Positions 1-11,156 of a DNA stretch of 64,000 bases are shown here, piece after piece. Under the pieces are notes generated by a model. The model searched no databases. It was not told the DNA's origin and saw only the letters and a program-made list of their open reading frames with translations. Origin of the DNA: Trachythela sp. YZ-2020 (Eukaryota; Cnidaria; Anthozoa; Malacalcyonacea; Clavulariidae); assembly GCA_016169945.1 (NCBI GenBank), contig JADLSH010000335.1, positions 496,001 to 560,000 on the forward strand, in the 5' to 3' direction. The position numbers and the translations under genes are program-made. How positions within the stretch are numbered: position 1 is the first letter of the stretch; each line of letters starts with the position of its first letter.

Positions 1-769
1 TCGTCAGGGTTAAAGAAAAAAGGGTTAAAGCAAGGACTAAAAGCTCAAGATAAAAAGCAAGTATAAGTTTGCTTCAGCATGTTCAAACATTTGTCATTTT
101 TTCCGTATACGATAACGATCCCCCTTATTTTTTCTGCAGATAGATGTATAAAAGGGTGAAAATTAATCGGAAAACCACATTTGAATCCCAAACATTGAAG
201 TTTGTTGCTGTAAAAAGTATTTTTCTTGCAAATTTTCGCTCAAAAAATGTTTAAACACTCCTCGAAACTCTCCTAAGTCCTTTTGAAAGTTCAAAGTCCC
301 GCGCATTGGCTTCAACGAATCATAGGCCTTCATCATAGGAGTTAGCGTTCCAGTTTACTTAGAGTTCGCAAGAGTTCACTGGTTGCAGCCTAGTTCCTAG
401 GCCTCTTAGTACGCGTTCTCATTAATATGTCACCCGATGCACTTGAAATCATCAGTATATATGCTGACAAAATCATTAACCGCGTCAGTATGTATACTGG
501 GTCAAGATATCCCCTCGAGTACCTTCACACATATACAACCGCATGTCTTCGCTATTTATAGCCTGGTTTGCGCGATTGTTGCATAAATTTGCTTCGTGTC
601 TAAATAAAATGCCAAAAAGAAGAGTGAGGTCGCACTGTTTGAAAGGTTGTAGTTGATTCGTTCACGGGTCTAATGTGGTGGCCGTGGTGGTCGGCCTATC
701 ATGTTGATTTCTGATAAAACTTCATTCAAACATTAACTTATGACTTATTTTGCGAACTAGTACATTTAG
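1..769. other. No gene recognised
   Basis: AT-rich sequence without a convincing ORF. It precedes the first readable gag codons of the BEL/Pao element and may contain its decayed leader or host flank. I see no clear LTR or primer-binding site. Confidence 0.4.
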
Positions 770-1410
770 TAAAACGAAGTTATGACACGCTAAAGGAAGT
801 AGGTCTACCAAATGACATGGATAATAGCCACATGTTGTCGATCATCGAAAAGAAAATGTGCTCTGATGATAGAAAAGTTTGGTCACGTGATCTGGAGAAA
901 AACGGCGAAACAGCAAGGTTACATGGCTTAATGACATGGATGACAGTCGAGATGAAGTGCAGAATGAGAGCTTCTGCACCGCTACGAACAAGTGGCAAGC
1001 ATTCAATCAATCATGTAAGGAAATTTCCAGAAGGCTAAGCACAAACTTCAAGTCACCGATGTTGGCTTTGTAAAACGTCTTCCCACTGGGTGGATCAATG
1101 TGCTAAGTTTTCGTCCCTAAGTTATGACCAACGCCTACAATGTGCAAGAGAAAACTACGCCTGTTTTAGCTGTTTAAAGAGAGCTGGCAGAAACCACAGG
1201 ATGTCCAACTGCTCTCGACGGAAACAATGTACGGAGAAAGAAAACGGTGTCCAATGCGTGCATTTCCATCATTCCCTCCTCCACCGAAATTCTAACCAAA
1301 GAGCAGCCGTGAATATCAATAACGACAAACCAAGAAGCCTTACTTCCAGTGATTTCAGCAAATATTGGTGGAGAAAACAACTTGTACAAGCGTGGCAACG
1401 TACTGTTTGA
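770..1410 (+). pseudogene. BEL/Pao gag C-terminal part with zinc knuckle
   Basis: The reading frame at about 778-1038 contains the gag-like stretch YDTLKEVGLPNDMDN followed by a Lys/Arg-rich helical region typical of Pao gag (DUF1759 region). A frame change near 1040 leads to a knuckle starting at about 1058, CWLCKTSSHWVDQC, which fits CX2CX4HX4C, and then a Cys-rich segment (YACFSCLKRAGRNHRMSNC). In BEL elements this cysteine-rich segment lies between gag and the protease and binds nucleic acid. The frameshift and missing N-terminus mark it as non-functional. Confidence 0.75.
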
Positions 1411-1966
1411 CTCGGGAGCGCAGTTAAGGCTTATACGGCAGGAAACGGTTGAAAGTCTTGGAGGTGAAGAAGAAGAAATCAGTACGGAAGTATATAAAGT
1501 TCAAGTTAGCTCACCAGATAACAACACAAGATTTGTCGTAAAAGCTATCGGTGTCCCCACAATCGGTGACAATGTTGCTGGAATCGAGACGAAAGAGATT
1601 GCGGAACAGTTGGGATTGAAAGAAAAGCTTAATCGTGGTAAAGGACCAGTTGGCATTCTAATCGATATTGATCATGCTCGTATGCACACTGGAGAAACTA
1701 AACAATTCGGGGAGTTAGTAGCAAGAAACTCACCTTTAGGATGGGTTGTATTCGGAGCCAAACCAGGAGAGACACTGCAAGCCAGCCAAATATTTCATAT
1801 CAAATACACAGACCCTGTGGACACAGACCCTGTGGACACAGACCCTGTGGACACAGACCCTGTGGACACAAACCTTGTGGATCAGAATTCTGAACGACGG
1901 AATCAATGGGAGTGGCAGGAAGATCATGCGAATGTACTACTAGCAAGCTTACTCCGACCGAGATAG
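1349..1966 (+). pseudogene. BEL/Pao aspartic protease domain (DUF1758-like)
   Basis: The retroviral-type protease active site is visible as VLFDSGAQLRLI, where the Asp of D-S-G is the catalytic residue. The typical BEL downstream stretch follows (IDIDHARMHTG, then NSPLGWVVFG, equivalent to the LGWvvfG motif that ends this domain). The protein then runs into an in-frame 15-bp tandem repeat encoding TDPVD and stops at 1966. The domain would mature the polyprotein. Upstream and downstream parts lie in different frames, so the gene is broken. Confidence 0.8.
1808..1882 (+). repeat. 15-bp tandem repeat, five copies
   Basis: The unit ACAGACCCTGTGGAC is repeated four times exactly, with a fifth copy carrying substitutions. 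Because 15 is a multiple of three, it adds TDPVD units to the protease frame without breaking it. It looks like recent local expansion in a dead retroelement. Confidence 0.95.
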
Positions 1967-2662
1967 AGGAGGCAAAGATTATCGAAGATTCATGCAAGAA
2001 AGTAGGTAACCAGTGGATGGTGTCATACCCCTGGAAAAATGATCCGAAGGAGTTACCGGATAACAGAAATCGGGCAATGAGAAGGCTCGAAGCAACGGAA
2101 CGTAGACTCGAGAAGAACCCTGAACACGCGAAAGCATACGATGAGCGAATCCCGTCCGAATCGTTTTTAATTCGTCCTCTGTATACCAAGGGCACTGCCT
2201 CAACGATTATTGGCTGAAAGGCCCAGATTTACTGAACAATCTTTTCGGAGTCATCCTTCGATTCAGAGAAAAGAAAGTCGCCTTGAGCGCAGACATCTCC
2301 AAGATGTACCATAGAGCACTTATCCCAGTTGAAGATCAACACGCTCACCGATTTCTATGGAGAAATATGGAGACAGACAGACCACCTGATACATATGCTA
2401 TGAAAGTCCTAACCTTCGGTGATAAACCTGCATCAGCGATGGCTCAAATAGCATTGAAGAAACCGGCTGAAGAAGGCGAGGGTTCAAATCCAAGAGCAGC
2501 GCGAACAGTGAAAGATAACACATATATGGACGACGTATTAGATTCGGTCCACACTGTAGAAGAAGCTGAGGAACTTTCCAGCGCAATAGATGTTATACTC
2601 GGGGACGGCGGTTTTAACATGAAAGAATACCGACCTTTAGAAAGCAAGAAGGCATTCGTTTA
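1906..2662 (+). pseudogene. BEL/Pao pre-RT linker and reverse transcriptase
   Basis: The first part (1906 to about 2150) reads TPTEIEEAKIIEDSCKKVG and RLEATERRLEKNPEHAKAYD, the usual linker before the Pao RT. At about 2150 the frame changes and 40-50 codons are lost; the RT resumes with PVRIVFNSSSVYQGHCLNDY and WLKGPDLLNN, then ADISKMYHRALIP and HRFLWR. The catalytic YMDD box is present as NTYMDDVLDS near 2520-2548. The RT is cut at 2662 by the Harbinger insertion and its thumb region is not continuous afterwards. Confidence 0.85.
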
Positions 2663-2680
2663 GGACGGCGTTTAGCGCCG

Positions 2681-3910
2681 ATGAGCCAGGCGCGAGAACG
2701 GCGTTCGTTCTCTTTAATTGTATCCTTTAGAAGAAATGCACGACGGCGTTCGGCTGCATATGTTGGCGGGAAGGAGGAGCATTCAAAAATGTCTTCCTAT
2801 AGAGAGACAAGGAGTTTACTTCTTCTTTATCGTGCAGAAAACATTATTGACGACGAAGAGTTATTAATTCTTTTTGATTTGAATAAATCAAAAAATCCAG
2901 ACATTCCTTACTGGTTATATTCACCGTTTGATTTGGAGGGAATGTCGGACGATGAATGTAAAACTGAATTTCGATTTTTCAAAAATGATATTTACAGACT
3001 TGCATTAGTGCTTGGAATACCAGACGAAGTAATCTTCCCAAACGGATTAAAAGTTACCGGAATAGAAGCGTTGTGTGTTTACCTCAAACGCTTTGCTTAT
3101 CCATGTCGTTATACTGATCTAATTCCAAGATTTGCCCGTGATATTCCTCAAATATGTCTCATATCCAATCTTATCATGAATCACATATACAATCAACATC
3201 ACACTTTGCTGGAAGACTTAGATCAACCGTGGTTATCAAGAGAATGTCTGCAAAGCTAAGCTGCTGCTATTCATTCAAAAGGGGCAGGATTATCAAATTG
3301 CTGGGGATTTATTGATGGCACAGTACGTCCAGTATGCAGGCCTCGCCAGAACCAGAGGACACTGTATAATGGCCATAAACGTGTACACTCCATAAAGTTT
3401 CAGAGTGTTGTCACCCCAAATGGAATGATAGCAAATCTATTTGGGCCACTTGAGGGGAAAAGGCATGACAGTGGGATGCTTGCAGTATCTGGCCTCCTAC
3501 CAAAGCTACAACAACATTCTTCTGATCCTAATGGAAACCCGCTATGTATTTATGGTGACCCTGCCTACCCACTTCGACTGCACTTGCTAGGGCCATTCAA
3601 GGGAGCTGGACTAACTCCACATGAAATACAGTTCAACAAATCTATGAGTCAAGTTCGGGTTGTTGTAGAATGGGTCTTTGGAGAAATTATCAATTATTTC
3701 AAATTCCTTGACTTTAAGAAAAATCTTAAAGTTGGTCTGAGTGCTGTTGGAAAAATGTACATAACCTGTGCCCTTATTCAAAATGCACATACTTGCTTGT
3801 ATGAAAACAATGTGTCAAAATATTTTAATGTTCAACCACCAAGACTTGAGCAATATTTTACATTGGATGTTGTGGTTTTTTTCTATCATAAGTTTTTATT
3901 AAAAAGGTGA
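2681..3910 (+). pseudogene. Harbinger DDE transposase, one in-frame stop
   Basis: This is a near full-length Harbinger transposase (DDE_Tnp_4 family). All three catalytic motifs are visible in one frame: GFIDGT (Asp codon 3314-3316), YGDPAYP (Asp codon 3557-3559) and VVVEWVFG (Glu codon 3668-3670). The only obvious lesion is a TAA at 3257-3259, between LQS and AAAIHSKG. A tyrosine is typical there, so a single base change could explain it. A likely start is Met at 2681 or at 2789 (MSSYRETRSLLLLY). The enzyme would cut and join the element at TWA targets together with the Myb-like partner. Confidence 0.9.
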
Positions 3911-4776
3911 TCATTTACTCCTCACCCCATCCTGGGAAGACATGGCCCATACAAGGAGATTATAGGACTGTTCAATATGCCCCAATGGGTTTGGACTCAG
4001 CCATAGGTGTATGAGGTAGGGGTAAGAAATGGTAAAGTCTTTCATCAAGCAAAGTAGTGGCCACCCCCCAATTTTCGTTTGGCCGTACACCTATGCAGGG
4101 CTTAGCTAATCTTAGAACTCTTAACTACTTTAATACATATCCTTTAATAAAGATAAATTATATAAGTGTTTTGTTGTGAATGGGGATTTATTTGTTGAAT
4201 TCCCACACCATGGGTCGTTCCAGAAAAGATCTACACTCCCCCTATGGAGAAAATTTGTGCTGTCCGAAAGGGGAGGGAGAATCTATTGCTGATAATAGTA
4301 AAATGTACTAGGACGTTCGAAGGAGGTAGGGGGTTAACTACAAATTTCCTCTTTGGGGGAGGTGCAGATGTTTTGTGGAATGATCCATTAATTCTCCATG
4401 TAACCCCCAGGATGAAGGTGGACTGGGTTTCCAATGACAAGTACATAAATATGAGCAAATCTCATTCTTTAAACAAATGGTGAACATAAATAAAACAACT
4501 ATTAATGTTAAATAAGAACTTAAATGTTCAAGGTAACTATAGTTATCAACGTAAAATATAAACAAGGCAAGGTATTTATTGTTAATTTTTGTTCATTCGC
4601 TCAATTAAAGCCACCAGTGCAGCTGTTTGCTGCTGTTGTGACTGAATTATCACTTGAGCGAACTGTTGCTGGTTTTACTGTTGCTGTACTTGCCTTTCCA
4701 TTTGCACATGAAACGCTTTTAAAACATCTGTTTGCTATTCAGCCATCCTGACTTGTTGTTGTTCCATTGCCTCTCG

Positions 4777-5401
4777 CTAACGTTTATCTGCTTCGAGTTC
4801 AGCACTCCTAAGCTCCAGTTCTATATTTCGTATTTCAGTTTCTTTCTCTAGCTTTTCTCGAAGATAAGTGACTGTTTCATTTCCTCCTTTTCGAGTCTTC
4901 TTTGGGTTTGCAGTATTTGTTCCGTCATCATTTTTTCTTTTGGCAGTTTCACTAAGAGTTTCAATTGACCGACGTCTCATTTCTTCTGCTGTAATCTGCT
5001 CTTCGTTCTTGCGAGCCGAATCCGCTTGACTTTCTGCATTCATACGCAGTTCATATTCCTTTCCACAGGCACAAATCTCATCAAGCAACTGGTCAAGTTC
5101 GTTGTCTTCGACGGCTATGCCCGAGCTCCTTTCTTCTGATGACATTTTCCTCAAGAAATTTCCTCAAGAAATTTCCTCTCAGCGGCACATTATATCTATC
5201 GCGAACTGACCTTTTGTTAACGTTGAATATTGGCCTTTCTAACAAGTTCAAGTTGTTGGCAATTTCTTCCCACGCACTGCCACTTTCTCGAGTACCAGGT
5301 TTGTATTGGTAAGGTTCTATATTTCGACGTTCACAGCAGAGCGAAATATCGTGTTCATCTGTCCAGTGAATTGGAGATCTGTAATAATTATGTAAACACA
5401 C
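4777..5401 (-). pseudogene. Harbinger Myb/SANT-like accessory protein, frameshifted
   Basis: The N-terminal part (5401 down to about 5170) reads IHWTDEHDISLCCE and ends RSVRDRYN, the signature of the Myb-like protein that brings the Harbinger transposase to the nucleus and to the termini. The C-terminal part continues in another frame with SSEERSSG and an acidic, Lys/Glu-rich coiled-coil-like tail. The break coincides with a 13-bp tandem duplication at 5146-5171. With one repeat unit omitted the two frames connect naturally, so the lesion is recent slippage or a double-strand-break scar. Confidence 0.85.
5146..5171. repeat. 13-bp tandem duplication that frameshifts the Myb-like ORF
   Basis: TTTCCTCAAGAAA occurs twice in direct tandem (5146-5158 and 5159-5171), followed by TTTCCTCTC. 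The 13-bp gain is not a multiple of three and explains the switch of reading frame in the accessory protein. Confidence 0.95.
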
Positions 5402-5691
5402 ACTGTTTCGGTATACATAAAGGCATAAAGCAAATATTATGACATATACCTACTATCTTAATAAATATTACAACTTTCTAGAAACACTTACGCTCGTTTT
5501 CCTAATTCGTCTTAGCGTGTGTTGTCCTGATTTTCTTGCTGAAAAGACATCACGTTTCCTAGTTGACGGCAAACCTAGGCGAAGTACGTTGTCAACAAAG
5601 CAGGACGGCAAATCGAAGTTGTGTGCACATGCGCATTTCTTATTTTCCAAGCCACTCCCCGCGATGAAAGCCGTCTCTGCAAACGCCGTCT

Positions 5692-6412
5692 TGATTCTAA
5701 AGGTCGCTAATGGCGATCTAATGAAGATCTAAGGACAAATAATAAAACACAACAAATGGAAGCAGTCAAAGTTCCGCAAGGAAAAGCAGAGGAGAACGTA
5801 CTCGGTGTCGTGTGGAATTAACAATACTAATGATGTACTGATTAAAGTACGAAGTTGAACCATATATCCTCAAGTCCCAACCAGCAAAGATAACAAAGAG
5901 AAGCATTCTTAGTCAAATAGCACGAATCTACGACCCGATAGGATTTGCGTCAGAGCAAAGAATGGTATCCAGGAATTGTGGCAAAAGAGTATCAATTGGG
6001 ACGATGTGCTCTCCACTGAATCCCAGGAACAATGGTTATCATTTTTCGAAGAAATGAAGCAATTAAACGACATAGTTTTGGAAAGATGTTTATGCCCGGT
6101 CGTCGTAGGATAACGGTCGCTGAATTATCGGGAAGATGGAAAGAAGGACCTGAGTTTCTACGCAGACCTAAATAGGAATGGCAACAAGAAGATTTCGAAC
6201 CAGATGTCAAAGAAGTGGAGAAAGAAGTTAGGAAGAAACAAACGGTGGCATCAGTAGCAGTAACGACAGCGACAGAGAGTGTTATCGACTGCAACGCATA
6301 TTCAAGTTGGACGAAGTTAGTCCGAGTCACTGCATGGGTACTACGGCTAAAGAACAACCTGCAGGAGGCTACGAGGAAGCGGAGACTGAAGAAGGAAGAT
6401 AAGTATCTCGTT
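5692..6412 (+). pseudogene. BEL/Pao A post-RT block and pre-integrase linker
   Basis: Beyond the Harbinger the BEL protein resumes: VLGVVWN near 5800, then TKRSILSQIARIYDPIGFAS at about 5895-5955, the most conserved BEL post-RT motif. After a frame change come ELWQKSINWDD and FFEEMKQLNDIV. A deletion then joins this to the linker near the integrase (GRWKEGPEFLRRP, LVRVTAWVLRLKNN). The RNase H active-site region and integrase core are absent. Several frames are involved and no functional protein is possible. Confidence 0.8.
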
Positions 6413-6790
6413 GGGGGGAGAATGTTACGCTGACGTTAATAAACCTGAGAGTTATACATTCGTTAATATTAACCGGAAATTTACATTTATGAACAATAGA
6501 ACATTTTGATTGATATTCGCTGTAATATAGTTTTGGTTTAAGCATTGTACGGACTGCAAACGAAACGAGCGAACTGTTTGGAACTAAATGTTTATAGTAG
6601 CTAACCAGATTAATAAACTAAGCTAACCTGTGTGTGAAGAGACACTAAAGGGATGTAAGCGTGGGAAGCCTCGCAGAAGTAAGTAACTGTAGATTTGTTA
6701 TTGTTTTATGTGTAATGTAGTAAGATAGATGTTAGTTGAGGAATAGAGTACATATTTATTATTGTTTACTGTAATTTTAGATCGACTAAA
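6413..6790 (+). repeat. Polypurine tract and probable 3' LTR of BEL/Pao A
   Basis: GGGGGGAGAA (6413-6422) follows the last coding remnant directly and has the position and composition of a polypurine tract. The next bases, TGTTACGC, start with the TG expected for an LTR. The downstream end could not be fixed because no second LTR copy is available for comparison. Confidence 0.5.
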
Positions 6791-7538
6791 ACCACTTTAT
6801 AAGAAAGGAAAGGTATACGATTTTAACCCTACGTCTACATCTAAGCCTGTCGAGCTTGGAGTGCTCCAGTAGCGATGATAAGATTTCCCCTTCTTTGTCC
6901 GATTCCTCTTCGAAAATATTAGCATCCTCGTACATATGATCATCTTCGAGGTCGGGTATTCCATGTGCGTCGCTCGATCGTCCTGACATATGATATGTTA
7001 TACTTGTAGTATGCTTTGCACAACGTTTTTTCGGTGTAGGCTGGGATGTTGTTGGCCTGTCCGCTGATCGCTTGTTTTTGCGTAAGGACGTGTAGCTACT
7101 GCTGGGGACCTCGCGGCTAAAGCCACTGCATCGACCACATGGCTTTCAACGAAACGAACATGTATAACATTGAAACTTGGTATTTGATCCAAAGACGAGC
7201 AAGTAGGACCTTGATCCCCAGCGAGGATATCGCAAACAGCATTCTCATCGATCCTGGATTGAAAATCGACAGGGAAACGACACAAATTCCCGTGGACCAA
7301 TTCTTGCGTACTTTTGTGCTTTTCCTTGCACATCAGAACTCAATCGTTGGACTACGACTTCTCCTTTCTTGAGAATACTAGTATTTCCTGTCCCACTCCC
7401 ACTAGGTTTCTTATTTGTTCTTTTATTGCTCATAGCGATCGTAAACCTTTTCCACGCTTGAGCTACCATCTTGAAATTTACGACGTGCTTGCTTAGCACA
7501 TTCCTTGGGACCTGAAACACCTGTCGGCGGGCTGTCAC
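6786..7538 (-). pseudogene. Unidentified decayed ORF set
   Basis: Three overlapping minus-strand frames look coding-like. The upstream one (7245-7538) contains RRQVFQVPRNVLSKHV and a Lys-rich stretch, loosely reminiscent of a DNA-binding helix-turn-helix region of pogo/CENP-B-like proteins. The middle (6998-7333) has a segment around DILAGDQGPTCSSLDQ. The last (6786-6989) ends in an acidic tail (PDLEDDHMYEDANIFEEES). The frames appear to be one gene broken by indels. I do not recognise the family. A transposase relic is the simplest guess, not supported by catalytic motifs. Confidence 0.35.
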
Positions 7539-7560
7539 ACCCTGATATTGGGCTACCTGA

Positions 7561-7806
7561 GATGGCAGCGCTCGGCCAAGAACATTTTTAATTTACTTTT
7601 CATTTCATTTTAAATTTGGGTTTCATTTTATTAAAAATATTTTCATTGGTTTTTTATTCGAATTTCAATTGAACTTCCAATTAGCTTTTATTTTGATTTT
7701 ATATTTGATTTGAATTTACTTTTTTTTTACTTTAAAATAGTTTTTTTACTTATTTTATTTCTAATTTAAAAAATAATTCTAAAAACGCAATGGCAGCGCT
7801 CGGCCA
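7561..7806. repeat. AT-rich segment flanked by 17-bp direct repeats
   Basis: ATGGCAGCGCTCGGCCA occurs at about 7560-7577 and again at about 7789-7806, bracketing about 210 bp of almost pure A/T sequence. The GC-rich repeats contrast sharply with their surroundings and look like a duplicated target or a recombination scar. I found no gene inside. Confidence 0.6.
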
Positions 7807-7870
7807 CCATAGGACGAGCACAGGTGGCGACAAATAATTCGCCACAGCGATATATCGCGCACAGCGGTCT

Positions 7871-7931
7871 GCTAAATAAATAGAATAGAATAGAATAGAA
7901 TATAGAATAGAATATAGAATAGAATAGAATC
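7871..7931. repeat. (TAGAA)n microsatellite, retrotransposon tail
   Basis: Irregular TAGAA units run up to the 3' side of the minus-strand RT gene. CR1/L2-type elements end in short tandem repeats, so this is read as the 3' tail of the element extending to about 9606. Confidence 0.85.
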
Positions 7932-9606
7932 TTTATTTACCCACGGTGAACTTATCAGGATTTACATATATGGCACACTAACTAATTACAAAATTTTACA
8001 AACTAACAAATTACAGTTATAGCTCAATATAGAAATAATTATAAAATAAAAATACCTGCTTTCCATAAGTGCCGTGCAATAATATAATTTGTTAAAATTC
8101 AATCATTTAAAAAACCTACTACAGCCCGATTTAAACACGCTGAGATTATTTGTTTTGCGTAGCTCAGTAGGAAGGCTATTCCAAAGCACAGCACCACTAT
8201 AACCAAAGCTATTCTTTAGGTAGTTGGTCCGTGGCTTTGGAATAGCTAGTTTGCCTTTCGTGTCTCTCAATGAGTAGTTCGTGATGCTGCTACGGTCTAT
8301 GAACATGGGACGCAAGTAATCGGGAGCGAGCCCATTAAGTGATTTATAGACCATAACAGCTTTTTCAAGCTTGCGCTGGGTATCGAGTTTTCTCCAGCCG
8401 AGCTTCTCTAGTAGAAAATCAGCAGCAATGTCATAGCTAGAAGATGTTAACACTCTTGCTGCACGATTTTGCAATTTTTGAAGCTTATCAGCATAGGTTT
8501 TGTTACAATTATCCCAGACGACGCAGCAATAATTAAAATGCGGTTGCACTAACGAATTGTAAATATACTGCAGAGTCGTAAATGGAACAAAAGGCCTTAC
8601 ACGTTTTATAGCTCCAATGCTTGATGTAATCTTTTTAATTAGCTTATTGATATCCAAGACAGATTTTCATCAATCAGTACACCTAGAGACTTTGTAAGCG
8701 AAACCTGATTAACAGGGACCCATCAATTCCCAGAGATGGTAATGGGCTCAACGTACATAATCTTTGCCTTGAACCGATTAACATGAACTCTGTCTTGGAT
8801 TGATTTAAAGTAAGCTTGTTTGCGATAAGCCACTCACTAACGTTGACAAGGTCTTGATTCAGATTCTGATTAATATCACGAACGTTATTGCTTGCCAACG
8901 TCAAATGAGTGTCGTCTGCATACAACGTGCCTGGGAATGTTCGAGGCAATTAGGCAAATCATTTATATAAATTAAAAATAGTAATGGCCCCAAGATAGTC
9001 CCCTGCGGGATACCACAGGACAGTAAGCGGTTCGGTGATAGAAAACCGTTCACGAAGCATTTTTTATTACGATCGCTTAGGTAAGATTTAAACCATTCAC
9101 TTCCTATACCATATGCATTTAATTTAGATAAAAGAATTGCATGATCTACGGTGTCAAACGCTTTTTTGAGATCTAAGAAAACTACTGCGTTTACGTTACC
9201 GTGATCGATGTTGTACGCCCAGTCGTTTGTGGCGTCGAGAAGAGCAGTAACTGTGGAATGTAGGCTTCGGAATCCTGATTGACTAGTTGAAAGTAATTTG
9301 TTATCCGTAAGAAAAAAATTGACTTGATCATAAATAATCCTCTCAAAAACTTTGGCCACAATAGGAATAATAGAGATGGGCCGATAGTTATTGAGATCCT
9401 TACGTTTCCCTTGTTTAAATAATGGTATGACCTTTGAACATTTCCAATCGTCGGGGAATATACCCGTGATAATGGAGCGGTTAAAATTATACTTCTGGAA
9501 TCTGAAATCAAATCAGGGCATTCACGAAGAAGCCTAGCTGAAATTTTATCCAAACCAGTTGCTTTAGATTTGCTAAGTTTGGATAGAAGAGAAAAGACTA
9601 TAGACG
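7932..9606 (-). pseudogene. CR1/L2-like non-LTR retrotransposon reverse transcriptase
   Basis: The minus strand encodes a CR1-clade RT in several frames. In order from 9606 down: the pre-RT segment (LSKLSKSKATGLDKISARLL), then VFERIIYDQVNFFL, the finger motif FLDLKKAFDTVDH, CGIPQGTILGPLLFLIYIND, the catalytic YADDTHL near 8915, and the thumb/C-terminal region (LQYIYNSLVQPHFNYCCVVW, then VLWNSLPTELR). The microsatellite tail lies just beyond the stop. Frameshifts near 9490, 8930 and 8670 kill the ORF. The endonuclease is missing and the 5' side abuts a large palindrome. Confidence 0.9.
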
Positions 9607-9832
9607 AAAATTGCAAAGTTTGGTTGCGAAATGTTGTAAAATGTGGAAAATATAGCGCTGTGAAGTTGGTAAATTTTGTATAGTTTTGTATTACGCACGC
9701 AAAACGGTTACCACTTTTTTAAAAGTGATAACCGTTTTCCGTGCGTAATACAAAACTATACAAAATTTACCAACTTCACAGCGCTATATTTTCCACATTT
9801 TACAACATTTCGCAACCAAACTTTGCAATTTT
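9607..9832. repeat. 226-bp near-perfect palindrome
   Basis: Two arms of about 113 bp meet at an A/T centre near 9719 with essentially no loop. Comparing arms by eye I find only two mismatches. The outer ends read AAAATTGCAAAGTTTGG. It sits at the edge of the CR1 RT and looks like a foldback insertion, although I could not see a clear target-site duplication. The near identity implies a recent origin or arm homogenisation. Confidence 0.95.
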
Positions 9833-10465
9833 ACTAAACTTAGGATGCTCTTTCCAGCTGTACTGATATAATTTCCTAGTTCAAAAATTAGTCTAATAGG
9901 AGAATGGTCCATTGGTAACTCACAACTGCCAACTGGGCGCATTACAACGTCTGTAAGAGCAATACATTTTCGCGAGAGGAAAGATAATGCTTGATTGATT
10001 TCGTAGCAAAATAATTAAATAAACCATGTCTATATCATCTACACATAAAAATCAGTGAGTCTATAAATGTGACCTACTGACCTGTGTGTCAGTTCCATCA
10101 CGCAAAGAATATATTGCGAATATAACGAAACATTTCGGTGGTGTTATGTTACCTATTATTATCGAAATGATGTTGACAGTTGAAGCAACGGTGTACTATA
10201 CTGCTAAGAATAATGTGGTTGCTGTTGGAAAAAAATATGAACAACTTGACATAAGATAATATATCTACCACTACGAAGACATATTTCTTATTCGAACAAT
10301 TTACTGTTCAATTCAGTTATGCTCCAGTGTTAGAACAAAGCAGATAACAAACATTTTCCTTGCTACTATATAGAACAATTCAAACTGGTTATAGAATAGA
10401 ATAATATAGTATCTATCAACAATTATTATGTATATACATGTTAATAATGTTATAATCGCATATAG
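9833..10465. other. Actin 5' flank, no gene recognised
   Basis: AT-rich sequence between the palindrome and the TATA box of the first actin exon. It should hold promoter-proximal elements, but I see no CArG box (CC, six A/T, GG). Confidence 0.4.
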
Positions 10466-10474
10466 TATATAAAT
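10466..10474 (+). promoter_or_regulatory. TATA box upstream of actin first exon copy 1
   Basis: TATATAAATA lies about 70 bp before the ATG at 10541, a spacing that allows initiation near 10495. The sequence shared with the second copy begins at about 10489, just downstream of this box, so copy 2 does not carry it. Confidence 0.6.
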
Positions 10475-10540
10475 AATCTGGAACATTTCACTCGTTGAGG
10501 TTGAACTGTACTTTAGAAGAAGCTAAGAAATTTATCAAAA

Positions 10541-10792
10541 ATGGAAGACGACATTGAGGCTTTAGTTGTTGATAATGGATCTCGTACGTGCAAAGCTGGT
10601 TTGGCCGGCGACGATGCGCCAAGAGCTGTTTTCCCCTCCATCGTCGGTCGTCCTCGCCATCAAACTGAGATGTTTGGTGTGGGCCAGAGTGACCCGTTTG
10701 TTGGCAACGAGGCCCATAACAAAAGAGGTATCCTTACTTTGACATACCCCATTGAACACGGAATCGTCACAAACTGGAACGATATGGAAAGG
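10541..10792 (+). CDS. Divergent actin, alternative first coding exon 1a (residues 1-84)
   Basis: This exon encodes the actin N-terminus from [14 protein letters not shown] to NWNDMER and ends at a clean donor (AGG|GTAGGT). The 84/85 intron position is known from some actin genes. Numbering is collinear with ordinary actin: Asp11, Lys18, His40, Met44 and His73 are kept. Unusual are Gly15 to Arg and Met16 to Thr in the phosphate-binding loop, and a heavily changed DNase-I loop ([15 protein letters not shown]). The frame is open with no lesions. A TATA box lies at 10466. The partner exon is at 31987; the nearly identical exon 1b lies 1.47 kb downstream. It could be a mutually exclusive first exon or the start of a separate gene that lost its 3' exons. 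Confidence 0.9.
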
Positions 10793-11156
10793 GTAGGTTT
10801 TTATGCTGCGTTTACAGTCACAGAGGAGGAATTGTGGTCTTCCCACAATGCAATGCAGCTCATTATTATTCAAAATTGAAATTTCCGCTACGCGTGGTGA
10901 AAAATTGTGGATTTTTATTTCGATTTTTCTCTCTGAAAATTTTGTATTTTTGAAGGTAAGTTTTTATAACTGTTTAATCGTGTATCGAATTTTATTCTTC
11001 TTGATTTTTTTAATTTCTGTTTTTTTATTTCGACTTGGGAACGCCTCAGAGGTAACACCTCAAACCTTATTTCCTACATCTACTTGAGTATGAATATGGT
11101 TGTTACCAGCTTCTAACATAAAATTGCCATCGAATTATTTTAGGACGGCATATTTT

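Larger units (their letters stand above)
2663..5691. mobile_element. PIF/Harbinger DNA transposon inserted in BEL/Pao A
   Basis: This 3.0-kb element carries both hallmark Harbinger genes in convergent arrangement: a DDE transposase on + and a Myb/SANT-like protein on -. The termini share an inverted motif, GACGGCGTTT near 2664 and AAACGCCGTC at 5681-5690. The left flank is TTA; the right flank reads TTGA, so the expected 3-bp TWA duplication is only approximate. The stretch 3911-4776 between the two ORFs holds no other recognisable gene. Both genes are damaged by small lesions, so the copy is young but inactive. Confidence 0.85.
770..6790 (+). mobile_element. BEL/Pao LTR retrotransposon A, decayed, with nested Harbinger
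   Basis: Fragments occur in BEL/Pao order on the + strand: gag, CCHC knuckle, aspartic protease, reverse transcriptase, then after a nested DNA transposon (2663-5691) the conserved post-RT block, the pre-integrase linker, a polypurine tract and a probable 3' LTR. Frames change repeatedly and large parts are missing: about 40-50 codons before the RT, most of RNase H, and the integrase core. The element is therefore dead. No 5' LTR was found in the first 770 bases. The Harbinger inserted after this copy had become resident, because BEL protein similarity resumes immediately past it. Confidence 0.85.
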
